Position numbers and translations under genes: made by a program
From: Nonomuraea endophytica
GTDB taxonomy: Bacteria; Actinomycetota; Actinomycetes; Streptosporangiales; Streptosporangiaceae
Length of the DNA stretch: 64,000 nucleotides
Reading direction: 5' to 3'
Assembly (NCBI RefSeq): GCF_014203235.1
Contig: NZ_JACHIN010000026.1
Coordinates: forward strand, 30,348 to 94,347
Notes under the pieces: generated by a model
Databases searched by the model: none
Seen by the model: only the letters and a program-made list of their open reading frames with translations
Told to the model about the DNA's origin: nothing
Shown here: piece after piece, positions 53,570-62,290 of the stretch
How positions within the stretch are numbered: position 1 is the stretch's first letter
How the letters are laid out: each line of letters opens with the position of its first letter

Positions 53570-53596
53570 CTTACCGGCCTCGATGAGGCCGGTAAG
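53570..53596. terminator. Perfect terminator hairpin
   Basis: Exact 12-base arms (first arm CTTACCGGCCTC) flank a GAT loop. It lies 4 bases after the stop of the 74-residue protein, and the right arm is followed by AAAGGTGTTT. The most hairpin-like stretch of this part of the window. Confidence 0.8.
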
Positions 53597-53734
53597 AAAG
53601 GTGTTTCAGCAGATCTCGCCGCCGCAGTCGGGGCTCTCCGCTTTGTCCGCTGTGAGGGTCGTATTCGACAGTACGGCGCCGCCGTGCCCGCCCCAGGCCC
53701 CGGTCAGCTCGGCCGCCGGCACTGGACTTACTAG

Positions 53735-54247
53735 GACGTCCGCGACCCCTCGGTTCCGGTACGGCTGGCCGAACTGTTCACCGAAGCCGGTCTGCCGCCG
53801 GGCCTGCTGAACGTGATCCACGGCGCCGGGGAGGCCGTCGACACCCTGCTGACCGTCGACAGGGTGGCCGCGGTCGCCTTCGTCGGCTCCACCCGGGTCG
53901 CCGAGCACGTCTACATGACCGCCACCGCGCACGGCAAACGCGCCCAGTGCTTCGGCGGCGCCAAGAACCACCTGATCGTCATGGCCGCGGTGTCCGGCTA
54001 CGCGCTGGGCGGCGGGTGCGAGCTGGCCATGCTGTGTGACATCGTGCCGGCCGCCGACACGGCGGTCTTCGGCCAGCCGGAGATCAAGCTGGGCGTCATC
54101 CCGGGCATCGGCGGCTCGCAGCGGCTGACCCGCGCGGTCGGCAAGGCCAAGGCGAGCGCAGGCCGTCCTTCGTCAACCGATGGCGGATCGCCCCGGGCCG
54201 GCCTGGCCCGGGGCGCTCTCGCCGTCAGAAGTCGGAGTCGAAGCTGA
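53735..54247 (+). pseudogene. mmsA / enoyl-CoA hydratase deletion fusion
   Basis: The left part reads DPSVPVRLAELFTEAGLPPG and ends AQCFGGAKNHLIVM: methylmalonate-semialdehyde dehydrogenase (MmsA), middle region. At about 53984 it continues in the same frame as AAVSGYALGGGCELAMLCDI and FGQPEIKLGVIPGIGGSQRL: an enoyl-CoA hydratase. The MmsA catalytic Cys and both true ends are gone, and the frame stops at 54247. The upstream ~190 bases (53546-53734) show no recognisable dehydrogenase start. Both genes commonly neighbour each other in valine degradation, so one internal deletion would explain the fusion. Confidence 0.85.
54189..54215. terminator. Terminator hairpin for nrdAB
   Basis: Perfect 11-base arms CGCCCCGGGCC and GGCCCGGGGCG surround a 5-base loop, 10 bases beyond the leftward nrdB stop at 54225. 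It probably ends the nrdAB message. It lies inside the tail of the mmsA/hydratase fusion frame, which further argues that frame is not a working gene. Confidence 0.7.
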
Positions 54248-55220
54248 CCGAGCCGGTCACGCCCACCTGGTAGGCCGAGACCCTGCGCTCGAAGAAGTTC
54301 GACAGTTCCTGGACGTCCTGCAGTTCCATGAACGCGAACGGGTTCTTCGACCCGTAGAGCGGCTCGATGCCGAGCTGGGCCAGCCGCCGGTCGGCGACGT
54401 GCTCCAGGTAGGCGCGCATGTCCGCGATCGACATGCCGGACACCCCCTGGCCGAGCAGGTCCTCGGCGAACTGCGCCTCGCAGTCGACCGCCTCGGCCAG
54501 CATCTCCCTGACCTGCTTGACCAGGTCGTCGTCGAACAGATCGGGCTCCTCGGAACGCACCACCTCGACCACGTCGAAGGCGAAGGCCATGTGCATGGAC
54601 TCGTCGCGGAAGACCCAGTTGGTGCCCGAGGCCAGGCCGTTCAGCAACCCGCGCGAACGCAGGAAGTAGACATAGGCGAAGGCGCCGTAGAAGAAGAGCC
54701 CCTCGATACAGGCGGCGAAACAGATCAGGTTGAGCACGAACGTCTTGCGGTCCTCGCGGGTGCGCAACTCCTGCAGGTCGCCGAGCGAGTCGATCCAGCG
54801 GAAGCAGAACTCCGCCTTACGTCTGATGGAGGGGATGTTCTCCACCGCCGCGAACGCCTCGAAGCGCTCCTGCTCATCAGGCACGTAGGTGTCGAGCAGG
54901 TTCAGGTAGAACTGAACGTGCACGGCCTCCTCGAACAGCTGCCTCGACAGGTAGAGGCGCGCCTCGGGCGCGTTGACGTGCTGGTAGAGGTTCAGCACCA
55001 GGTTGTTGGCCACGATGGTGTCGCCGGTGGCGAAGAACGCGACCAGGCGGCTGATCAGGTGGCGCTCGGCGGCCGACAGCCTGGACAGGTCCTTGAGGTC
55101 GGAGTGCAGGTCCACCTCCTCAACCGTCCACGTGTTCTTGATCGCGTCGCGGTAGCGCTCGAAGAACAGCGGGTAGCGCATCGGGCGCAGGGTCAGGCTC
55201 ATGCCCGGGTCGAGCAACAT
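54225..55220 (-). CDS. nrdB: Class Ia ribonucleotide reductase, small subunit
   Basis: This 331-residue R2 protein has the di-iron ligands in FFATGDTIVANNLV, LFEEAVHVQFY (Glu and His, with the radical Tyr four residues after His), CIEGLFFYGAFAY and RDESMHMAF. It supplies the tyrosyl radical to NrdA. The ATG at 55220 lies 17 bases after the nrdA stop, so the two are co-transcribed from the cobalamin-riboswitch leader. NrdS, the usual third gene in streptomycetes, is missing downstream; a deletion fusion is there instead. Confidence 0.95.
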   Translation of the reverse strand: MLLDPGMSLTLRPMRYPLFFERYRDAIKNTWTVEEVDLHSDLKDLSRLSAAERHLISRLVAFFATGDTIVANNLVLNLYQHVNAPEARLYLSRQLFEEAVHVQFYLNLLDTYVPDEQERFEAFAAVENIPSIRRKAEFCFRWIDSLGDLQELRTREDRKTFVLNLICFAACIEGLFFYGAFAYVYFLRSRGLLNGLASGTNWVFRDESMHMAFAFDVVEVVRSEEPDLFDDDLVKQVREMLAEAVDCEAQFAEDLLGQGVSGMSIADMRAYLEHVADRRLAQLGIEPLYGSKNPFAFMELQDVQELSNFFERRVSAYQVGVTGSVSFDSDF

Positions 55221-55237
55221 CAGGTTCTCCTCGGTGG

Positions 55238-57631
55238 TCACTGGCAGGCTTCGCAGGATTCGGGGTTCTCCAGCGAGCAGACGAGAGCCTCTTCCGTCTT
55301 GCTCATCACGGGCACGGTGGCCTGCTGGATACGCGTGGCCGGCCGGGAACGCAGGTAATAGGTGGTCTTCAGGCCCGACTTCCAGGCGTACAGGTACATC
55401 GAGGAGAGCTTGTCGATCGTCGGCGCGCTCATGAACAGGTTGAGCGACTGACTCTGGTCGATGTACGGCGAGCGCGCCGCGGCCATGTCGATCAGCGCCC
55501 GCTGCGGCAGCTCCCAGGAGGTGCGGAACAGCAGCCGCACGTCGTCGGGCAGTTGCGTGATGCCCTGCACGGAGCCCTCGGCCTGCTTGATGGTCTGCCG
55601 GATCGGCTCGGTCCACAGCCCGCGCGTCTTCAGCTCGGCGACCAGCGCGTTGTTGATCTGCACGAACTCCCCGCTGAGCGTCTCGCGCTTGAACAGGTTG
55701 GACACCTGCGGCTCGATGCACTCGTAGGCGCCGACGATCGAGGCGATGGTCGCCGTGGGAGCGATGGCGATCAGCAGCGAGTTGCGCAGCCCGTGGGCGA
55801 CGATCCGCTCGCGCACCGCCGTCCAGCGCTCGGTCTGGGTGCCGGTGACGCCCCACAGGTCGTGCTGGAGCATGCCGCGCTTCGCCCACGTCTGGTCGTA
55901 GGCGGGGTGGGCGCCGAAGCGCTCGGCCAGGTCGGCGGAGGTCTCCAGCGCCGACAGGTAGATCTCCTCGGCGATCCGGGTGGACAGCTCCTTGGCCTCG
56001 GCCGAGTCGAACGGCAGGCGCAGGGCGAAGAAGACGTCCTGCAGGCCCATGACGCCCAGACCGACCGGACGCCAGCGCGGGTTGCTGGCCGCGGCCTGGT
56101 CGCTCGGGTAGTAGTTGATGTCGATCACCCGGTCCAGGAAGGTGACCGCGGTACGCACGGTGGCGCGCAGGCGTTCCCAGTCGATGCCGCCGTCGGCCAC
56201 GTGCTGGGCGAGGTTGACCGAGCCGAGGTTGCAGACGGCGGTCTCGCGGTCGCTGGAGATCTCGATGATCTCGGTGCACAGGTTCGACAGGTGCACCACG
56301 TTGCCGGGCTCGGCGGCCTGGTTGCACAGCCGGTTGGAGGCGTCCTTGAACGTCATCCATCCGTTGCCGGTCTGCGCCAGCGTGCGCATCATCCGGGCGT
56401 AAAGCTCGCGGGCCTTGACCTGGCGGACGTAGCGTCCGGCCTGCTCGGCCGCGCGGTAGGCCGCGTCGAACTCCTCGCCCCACAGGTCGGGCAGCTCGGG
56501 GACCTCGTTGGGGTCGAACAGCGACCACACCGCGTCGGCCTCGACGCGCCGCATGAACTCGTCGGGGATCCAGTTGGCCAGGTTGAGATTGTGCGTACGG
56601 CGGGCGTCCTCGCCGGTGTTGTCGCGCAGCTCCAGGAACTCCTCGACGTCCGGGTGCCACGGCTCCAGGTAGACACAGGCCGCGCCCTTGCGCCGGCCGC
56701 CCTGGTTGACCGCGGCCACCGAGGCGTCCAGGGTGCGCAGCCAGGGCACGATGCCGTTGGAGTGGCCGTTGGTGCCCCGGATGAGCGCGCCGCGGGAACG
56801 CACCCGGCTCCAGGCGATGCCGATGCCGCCGGCGAACTTCGACAGGCGGGCGACCTGCGCGTACCGGTCGTAGATGCTCTCCAGCTCGTCCTTGGGCGAG
56901 TCGACCAGGTAACACGAGGACATCTGGGTGTGGCGGGTGCCGGAGTTGAACAGCGTGGGCGAGCTCGGCAGGTAGGCCAGCGACGACATCAGCCGGTAGA
57001 AGCCGATCGCCTCCGTCGGCGTCTCGGCCAGCCCGCAGGCCACGCGCAGCAACCAGTACTGCGGAGTCTCGGTCACCAGGCGGGTGGTCGGGTGGCGCAG
57101 CAGGTAACGGTCGAAGACCGTGCGGAGGCCGAAGTACTCGAACCTCAGGTCCGCCGCCGGGTCGATGGCGTCGTCGAGCTTGCGGGCGTTGGCCCGGACG
57201 AACTCGGCGGTGGTGTCACCGATGAGCCCTTCGGCGTGGCCTAGGCGGATCGCCTGGCTGAAGGAGGCGATGCCCTGGCCTCGGACCTCCTTGTCGATGT
57301 AGCCCGCCAGCAGGCGGGCGGCCAGGCGGGAGTACTGGGGCTCCTCGCTGATCATCTCGGCGGCGGTCTGGATGGACAGCCGGTCCAGCTCGGCGGTCGT
57401 CGCCCCGTCGTACAGGCCGCTGATGGTCTTGGTCGCCACACGGAGCGGGTCGACGTCGGCCAGGTCGTCGGCCCATCGGTCGACCGCCTTGACGATCTTG
57501 TTGACGTCGACGGGCTCGGTGCCGCCGTTGCGCTTGCGCACCTGCATCTGCGCTCGCCGTGGCGCGGGCTGGTCCCCCTGGGCCGGCGCCGTACTGGTCA
57601 GGTCTGTTGTTGGATCCCCGGTGACCGTCAC
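55238..57631 (-). CDS. nrdA: Class Ia ribonucleotide reductase, large subunit
   Basis: This 797-residue R1 protein starts from a GTG at 57631 with a GAGGAGAG site. It has an N-terminal ATP-cone (~residues 28-120, VRKRNGGTEPVDVNKIVKAV), the active-site cysteines in MSSCYLVDS, NLCTEI and AVCNLGSVNL, and the C-terminal redox pair in ENPESCEACQ. It reduces ribonucleoside diphosphates. The leader contains a cobalamin riboswitch, so it is expected to be off when B12 allows the class II enzyme (NrdJ) to work. Confidence 0.96.
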   Translation of the reverse strand: MTVTGDPTTDLTSTAPAQGDQPAPRRAQMQVRKRNGGTEPVDVNKIVKAVDRWADDLADVDPLRVATKTISGLYDGATTAELDRLSIQTAAEMISEEPQYSRLAARLLAGYIDKEVRGQGIASFSQAIRLGHAEGLIGDTTAEFVRANARKLDDAIDPAADLRFEYFGLRTVFDRYLLRHPTTRLVTETPQYWLLRVACGLAETPTEAIGFYRLMSSLAYLPSSPTLFNSGTRHTQMSSCYLVDSPKDELESIYDRYAQVARLSKFAGGIGIAWSRVRSRGALIRGTNGHSNGIVPWLRTLDASVAAVNQGGRRKGAACVYLEPWHPDVEEFLELRDNTGEDARRTHNLNLANWIPDEFMRRVEADAVWSLFDPNEVPELPDLWGEEFDAAYRAAEQAGRYVRQVKARELYARMMRTLAQTGNGWMTFKDASNRLCNQAAEPGNVVHLSNLCTEIIEISSDRETAVCNLGSVNLAQHVADGGIDWERLRATVRTAVTFLDRVIDINYYPSDQAAASNPRWRPVGLGVMGLQDVFFALRLPFDSAEAKELSTRIAEEIYLSALETSADLAERFGAHPAYDQTWAKRGMLQHDLWGVTGTQTERWTAVRERIVAHGLRNSLLIAIAPTATIASIVGAYECIEPQVSNLFKRETLSGEFVQINNALVAELKTRGLWTEPIRQTIKQAEGSVQGITQLPDDVRLLFRTSWELPQRALIDMAAARSPYIDQSQSLNLFMSAPTIDKLSSMYLYAWKSGLKTTYYLRSRPATRIQQATVPVMSKTEEALVCSLENPESCEACQ

Positions 57632-57769
57632 AGCTCTCTCCTCGCGAACTCGGTCGTGAACCGAGAGTCCGCGCAGGAGGCTCCGACAAGGACGCCGCAC
57701 AGCCCTCACGCCGGTGCCGTCGGCCGTCCCGCGCAGCCTCGGAGCAGCCGTGCACGTTCGTGCACGGCG

Positions 57770-57945
57770 CGGCCGGCAGGTCTTCGGACTTCTGGGCGTG
57801 ACGCTTCGTTCCTACTGGCCGTCGCTTCCCGGGCCTTCGGCCCAGTGCGATCTGACGGCGGTCGTTCCCATTCACCGCTGCGGGGCAGTCCCGGATTTCC
57901 ACCGGGTTCCCTCTTACCCCGGCCGCTCTGGTTGAACGGCCGAAC
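57770..57945 (-). promoter_or_regulatory. Cobalamin riboswitch of nrdAB
   Basis: Read leftward, the leader contains GGTGGAAATCCGGGACTG then CCCCGCAGCGGT, the conserved B12-box core, and ends with CGAAGACCTGCC, the closing block of the aptamer. A perfect 9-bp hairpin (CCGTGCACG arms, 57748-57767) follows just downstream and may belong to the expression platform. It lies ~140 bases before the nrdA start. B12 repression of class Ia nrdAB is known in streptomycetes. Confidence 0.9.
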
Positions 57946-57960
57946 CGACTGCAGGAGACA

Positions 57961-58006
57961 CCATATATAGGGGCGAAGGAAAAGTCACACCCCACATGTC
58001 GTGTTG
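57961..58006 (-). promoter_or_regulatory. nrdAB promoter with candidate NrdR box
   Basis: Leftward -10-like TATATA lies at 57964-57969. Upstream at 57987-58006 is ACACCCCACATGTCGTGTTG, which resembles the 16-base NrdR palindrome (ACAC...GTGT ends) and overlaps the expected -35 position. NrdR represses nrd genes at high dATP. Only one box is clear; a second is usual. Confidence 0.5.
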
Positions 58007-58050
58007 CGAGAAGGATCACGACAGACGCTGAGCAGCCGGCCGGACGTGCC

Positions 58051-58407
58051 CTACCCGCGCCGTAAACGCCGTTGGTCGTTTCGGCGGGGCGGCGAGATGA
58101 CGTAGAGGCCGAGGATCGGGGGCGGCTCGGCCAGACCGGGGCCGCCGGCCTTCACCCAGGTCGCGATGTCGTCCACCGCGTCGGCCTGGTTGACCAGGCC
58201 GAGCCAGACCGGGCGGCCGCCCGCCCGCCGTCCCTCGGGACTTGGCTGGACCACGATGACGTTGGCCTGCTCGCACACGTCCAGGCAGTCGCTGACGCGT
58301 ACCTCGACCAGCTCGGACAGGCGCCGTACCTGTTCCTCGTGGTCGAATCCCGGCACCTTGCGGTCGGAACCGCAGCAACATCCCCGGCAGACGGTCACCC
58401 TGCTCAT
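58051..58407 (-). CDS. (2Fe-2S) thioredoxin-like ferredoxin
   Basis: This 118-residue protein has cysteines in VCRGCCCGSDRK and DCLDVCEQANVIVVQP, the four-Cys pattern of thioredoxin-like 2Fe-2S ferredoxins. It starts at an ATG at 58407 and lies downstream of the FhuF-like reductase fused to the collapsed B12-transport locus; the two 2Fe-2S proteins likely formed a reductase chain for an imported iron or corrinoid compound. Its own coding sequence is intact. Confidence 0.78.
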   Translation of the reverse strand: MSRVTVCRGCCCGSDRKVPGFDHEEQVRRLSELVEVRVSDCLDVCEQANVIVVQPSPEGRRAGGRPVWLGLVNQADAVDDIATWVKAGGPGLAEPPPILGLYVISPPRRNDQRRLRRG

Positions 58408-58486
58408 GCGTGCTTGAACCCCTGCCGGTACGGTCGAGCGGGCCTGGCATTCGCCTGCCGCAGGTGGCCGAAGTCGACGGTGTGAC

Positions 58487-59785
58487 TCACGGGGTGCCTC
58501 GCATTTCTCGCGCCCATTGCCGCTCGCGGGCCGGGGTGGGGATCAGCGCGCAGTCGCCGCACTTGCCGCCGTCCGGCACGCGGTAGTAGAGGCAGCAGCT
58601 GCGCCGTACGAAGAAGGGGTGACCAGGGGCGGGCTCGGCCAGCTCGCCGGTGCCGCGCAGCCGTCCGATCTCCAGGAGCTCCCGGCCGAGGCGGACGGCC
58701 TTCGCGGTCAGCTCGGGCCGCCGGCCGGCCAGGGCCCGGACGGATCCGGCCAGTGCGGAGGCGGCGTTGCCCCACAGCAGCCCGGGTGCGAGCTCGACAA
58801 TGCCGCTCACCGTGGCGGCGAGCGGTTCGAGAAGGCCGGTGACGACGTTGCGATAGACGAGATCCGGGTCCGCGGTGTGCCATGCGGTCAGGGGATGGAC
58901 GCGCAGCGGAAGCGGGCCGCTGGGCACCGGACGCCAGTACAGGTGCTCCAGGTCGAGGAGCAGGTCGTAGGCCACGGCCGCGCCGATCACCGGCGACCAC
59001 AACCTCGCGGCCAGCCCCTGGAACAGGACGGAGGCGGCGACCCTGGTCTCCTCGGTGCCGAGGGCCTTCGCGACCTCGTCGATCCGCTCCGCCAGCGCCG
59101 GAGCGTCCATGAACGGACGCCAGTCCTGCTCAGGCGGGGCGACCTCCAGCTCGAAGTAGGGCCCGACGGAGCTGACGTCGGCGACGCACGCGGCCAGGCC
59201 CTCCTCATCGTCGAAGCACTCCCCTATCAAGCCCTGGCCGGTCAGTTCCCCGGGCGTGCCGGTGTGCAGGACCCCGTCCGATCCCAGCAGCCACACGCGG
59301 TCGGCCACCCGCAGCGCCAGTTCCAGGTCATTGGTGGAGACCACGATGACCAGCTCACGCTCCCTGGCCAGCTTGCGCAGCAGGCCCATCAACGCCACCC
59401 GAGAGGTGACGTCCAGGAGGGCCGTCGGCTCGTCCAGCAGGATCACCGACGGCTCCTGGGCCAGCGCGCGGGCGATCAGCACCCACCGGCGCTCGCCGTC
59501 CGACAACTCATGAAGACGCAACGACATCACACCACCACCCCCGGCATCGGCCGTGCCCAGCGAAAGCCCGCATACATGAGGTACGGCCAGGCCAAGGAAA
59601 GCGATCAGTCCGCAGTAGGCGGTTACGCCGGGCAGCACCGAGGCCGTCAGCGTGCGTACCTCCCTGACCCGCACGCCCATGGTCCGGGCGTAGTTCTCCC
59701 CCAGCGACAACGCGTGGAGTGGCTTGACCCCGGCCAGCGTCCACCACGACCTTCGGATCAGGGGTGCCGCAGCGCAGGAGCACAT
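58487..59785 (-). pseudogene. Fused remnants: BtuC-like permease, ATPase, FhuF-like reductase
   Basis: One 432-codon frame holds three pieces in order. Residues ~14-80 are a FecCD/BtuC permease tail (GENYARTMGVRVREVR, FLGLAVPH). Residues ~90-196 are the second half of an ABC ATPase (LHELSDGERRWVLIARALAQ, LLDEPTALLD) with no Walker A. The rest is an FhuF-like reductase whose C-terminal CC-x10-C-x2-C cluster (RRSCCLYYRV, KCGDCALIP) is complete. The permease lacks most helices, so transport is lost. The reductase part may still be translated. It lies behind a cobalamin riboswitch, which points to a former corrinoid uptake operon. Confidence 0.85.
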
Positions 59786-59867
59786 AGGTCGCCGGCTTGG
59801 CGCCGTCGTAGGAGGTGACGCGGCAGCCGTCGGCGGGGGCCGCTCGCGGGGTGGCGGGCGTGCTCAC
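59743..59867 (-). pseudogene. N-terminal remnant of an ABC substrate-binding protein
   Basis: From a GTG at 59867 the frame reads GCRVTSYDGAKPATYVLLRC then GTPDPKVVVDAG. The YVLLRCGTP block recalls the start of a BtuF/FecB-like binding-protein family. It then runs out of frame into the permease fragment at about 59743. No signal peptide is seen; the frame ends at 59508 without further similarity. It is the first coding piece after the riboswitch. Confidence 0.6.
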
Positions 59868-59914
59868 TGGTCATCCTCTCTTGGGGAGATCCGCCCCAAT
59901 TCCGTTGAGGAGGC

Positions 59915-60085
59915 GACCGCGTGAGTCTCCTGGCTCTCGGGTCAACGCTCGTCCCGGCCTTCCCGCCCCTCGCGGGGCAGTGGCCGTGTTCGGGACTCGC
60001 TCACCGATCACAGTGGCGGGACCGCGCCGGATTCACACCGGCTTCCTCTGTCCGCGCTCGCCTTCAGCGCTCATCGTCGCACATC
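59915..60085 (-). promoter_or_regulatory. Cobalamin riboswitch of the collapsed transport locus
   Basis: Read leftward it is a textbook B12 aptamer: GAAGCCGGTGTGAATCCGGC, then GCGGTCCCGCCACTGTGA, and a closing GAGCCAGGAGACTCAC. A hairpin with arms TTGGGG and CCCCAA (59881-59899) lies between it and the binding-protein start and could mask the ribosome binding site. It implies the downstream genes were for cobalamin uptake. The riboswitch itself looks intact although the genes are not. Confidence 0.95.
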
Positions 60086-60134
60086 AGTACGGAACGGTGT
60101 CGAGGTGGTATTCCTCGTGGCGGGTGTCATAGGT

Positions 60135-60764
60135 TTACAGCTCGGCGTAGCGGCCCCAGCCGGTGGCGGCGTCGAGCTGCTGGGTGACCTGCTCGCTGGT
60201 GTAGTGGTGGGCCAGCACATCGCGGAAGAACCCGGCCCGCAGGCTGCCGTCGACGCTGTTGCGCAGGCTGGTGGTGATGAAGCGCACCAGCGGGACCTCG
60301 ATCGCCGCGGTGGCGAAGATCTGCTTGGAGGTCTGCACGTCGGCCGCGGAATAAGCCAGGCCCTGGTCGGTGAGGGTGATCTGGGAACCCTTGACGGCGG
60401 CGAATCCGAGCAGTTCCAGGGCGTCGGTCAGCGGCAGCAGGTCGTCGACCTCCAGGCCGAGCTCGTCGGTCAGCTCGGCGAAGTCCAGGTGGCCGTCGTG
60501 GCGCTGGAGAATCTCGGCGAGGCCGGACAGGCCGTCCACGCTCGCGGCGGGCAGGCCGCGGGTCTCCAGGCCGACCTCGACGTTCTGCTGCACGGTGAGC
60601 CAGGGCAGCAGGGCGAAGGTCTGGAAGACCATGGTGGTGCCGGGGTTGGCGCCCTTGAACGGCCCGCCGCGGTAGGTGATCGTGCCGGAGCTGGGCGGGA
60701 TGAGCCCGGCCAGGCAGCGCAGCAGGGTGGACTTGCCGGAGCCGGCGTCCGGGGCGTGCTCACG
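60135..60764 (-). pseudogene. Collapsed NitT/TauT-type ABC ATPase
   Basis: The frame holds a Walker A region (GSGKSTLL at 60720-60743), then TMVFQTFALLPWLTVQQNVE, then jumps at about 60542 to the C-terminal AAA-associated domain (AEILQRHDGHLDFAELTDEL, SLRNSVDGSLRAGFFRDVL, ATGWGRYAEL). The signature, Walker B and switch regions are missing, as are ~40 residues before Walker A. The two parts are joined in frame. It follows the style of the other fusions in this region. No permease or binding protein is nearby. Confidence 0.85.
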
Positions 60765-60810
60765 CGCGTGCCGCCCTACCGCGAGAACAGTGGGCCATAG
60801 TCGCGTGAGC

Positions 60811-61221
60811 CTAGGTCTGGGCCGGGCGGATCGCGCCCAGATTGAGCACCCATACCGGGCGGCTGACCTGCTGCTCGACGACGGCAGGGGGCTCGGGCGG
60901 GTCGATCGTGCCGGTCACGTAGCCGGTGAGCAGTCCTGCCTCGGCCAGCAGCGCGGCCACATGCGGGTTGGCGGCGCGGTAGTAGATGCGGGTGCCGTCG
61001 CGGCGGGAGGTGACCAGTCCCGCCGCGCGCAGCTTCGCCAGGTGCTGGGAGATCGCGGCGACGTGGGCGCCGAGCTTGTCGGCCAGCTGGCCGACGCCGT
61101 GCTCCTGGGAAGAGACCGCGTAGAGGATCTGGAAGCGGGTGGGGTCGGCGATCGCCTTCAACACTTCCACGATCGCGTCGACGGACACGATCGGCGAATC
61201 TGCAGGAACTTGCGCAACCAT
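60811..61221 (-). CDS. ArsR-family transcriptional regulator
   Basis: This 136-residue winged-helix regulator has VEVLKAIADPTRFQILYAV, the recognition helix region VGQLADKLGAHVAAISQHLA and the wing VTSRRDGTRIYYRAANPH. There is no ELCVCDLC motif, so metal sensing, if any, uses other residues. The ATG at 61221 gives the normal N-terminus. It is divergent from corA. An operator-like dyad covers its start codon and recurs upstream of the gene at 63926. Confidence 0.9.
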   Translation of the reverse strand: MVAQVPADSPIVSVDAIVEVLKAIADPTRFQILYAVSSQEHGVGQLADKLGAHVAAISQHLAKLRAAGLVTSRRDGTRIYYRAANPHVAALLAEAGLLTGYVTGTIDPPEPPAVVEQQVSRPVWVLNLGAIRPAQT

Positions 61222-61229
61222 GCAAAGAT
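61207..61229. promoter_or_regulatory. ArsR operator, copy 1
   Basis: A dyad of TTGCGCA and a GCAAA half site overlaps the arsR start codon and lies ~50 bases before corA. Sixteen of 23 positions match the palindrome at 63814-63836. This is good support for a site of the adjacent ArsR protein. Confidence 0.6.
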
Positions 61230-61273
61230 TGTAGTGGAGGGCCGTCCCCACTGAGAAGAAGGCACCAACGCAC

Positions 61274-62266
61274 ATGCCGAACGACACGCCGGTCGCCTGC
61301 CGTACCCGGGCCTACCGGGACGGGGTGGTGATCGCCGAGGGCTTCCCCATCGCCGATGTCTCCGACCACCTGGCCGATCCCGCCTGCACGGTGTGGTTCG
61401 ACCTGTGCTCGCCGAGCCCGGCCGAGCTCGCCGCGATCAGCGAGGAACTCGGCCTGCACGAACTGGCCGTCGAGGACGTCCTGCACGACCGGCAGCGGCC
61501 CAAGCTCGACGTCTACGACAGCCACCTCTTCCTGGCCGTCTACGCCGTCGCCCCGGACCCCGACGGCGGCCTGCTGGACTCCACCGAGATCGACATCTTC
61601 GTCACCCGGCAGGCGCTGGTCACCGTCCGCGAGAACGACCGCTTCGACATCGACGCCGTCGTCAAGAGCTGGGACACCAACCACAATCTGGCCAGGTACG
61701 GCGTCGGCTGGTTGCTGCACGGCCTGTTGGACGCGGTCGTCGACGGCCAGTTCGAGCTGATCCAAGCCTTCGACGGCCAGGTCGAGGAGATGGAGGAGCG
61801 GCTGTTCGACGACAAGCCGCTGGGCCGGGAATGGCAGCAGCAAGCCTTCGCCCTGCGCAAGAACCTGGTCGACCTGCGCCGCCTGGCGCTGCCCATGCGC
61901 GAGGTGGTCAACAGCCTGCTGCGGCGCGACCTGCACGTGGTCGAGCCGCCGCTGGTGCCCTACTACCAGGACGTCTACGACCACGTGCTGCGGGTCAGCG
62001 AGTGGGCCGACTCGCTGCGTGACCTGCTGGGCAACATCCGTGAGACGCACCTGACCCAGCAGGGCTACCGGCTCAACACCGTCATGAAGAGAGTGTCCAG
62101 CATCGCCGCGATCATCGCGGTGCCCACGATGGTCTTCGGCTTCTACGGCCAGAACGTGCCCTACCCGGGCTCGCAGCAGCCGATCGGGTTCTGGACCTCC
62201 ACCGTGCTCACCGTCGTGGCCTGCACGGGCCTTTACTGGCTTTTCCGCAAGAAGGACTGGCTGTGA
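61274..62266 (+). CDS. corA: CorA-type magnesium/divalent cation channel
   Basis: This 330-residue protein has the CorA cytoplasmic funnel and two C-terminal membrane helices. The pore signature lies in VFGFYGQNVPYPG, a variant of the usual G-M-N (here G-Q-N), preceded by VSSIAAIIAVPTMVFG. The G-M-N change often marks a different selectivity (for example zinc transport in some relatives). It ends with a basic tail FRKKDWL. It is divergent from ArsR, which might regulate it. Confidence 0.88.
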   Translation: MPNDTPVACRTRAYRDGVVIAEGFPIADVSDHLADPACTVWFDLCSPSPAELAAISEELGLHELAVEDVLHDRQRPKLDVYDSHLFLAVYAVAPDPDGGLLDSTEIDIFVTRQALVTVRENDRFDIDAVVKSWDTNHNLARYGVGWLLHGLLDAVVDGQFELIQAFDGQVEEMEERLFDDKPLGREWQQQAFALRKNLVDLRRLALPMREVVNSLLRRDLHVVEPPLVPYYQDVYDHVLRVSEWADSLRDLLGNIRETHLTQQGYRLNTVMKRVSSIAAIIAVPTMVFGFYGQNVPYPGSQQPIGFWTSTVLTVVACTGLYWLFRKKDWL

Positions 62267-62290
62267 GCCTCGGCGCAGCCAGCCCTTGCG
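62246..62290. terminator. Hairpin formed by the ends of two convergent corA genes
   Basis: Arms CGCAAG...CTGGCTG and CAGCCAG...CTTGCG (outer 6 and inner 7 base pairs, with a small bulge) surround a 12-base loop with the corA stop. The dyad arises because both convergent genes encode similar basic C-terminal tails. It could terminate both messages. Confidence 0.5.
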
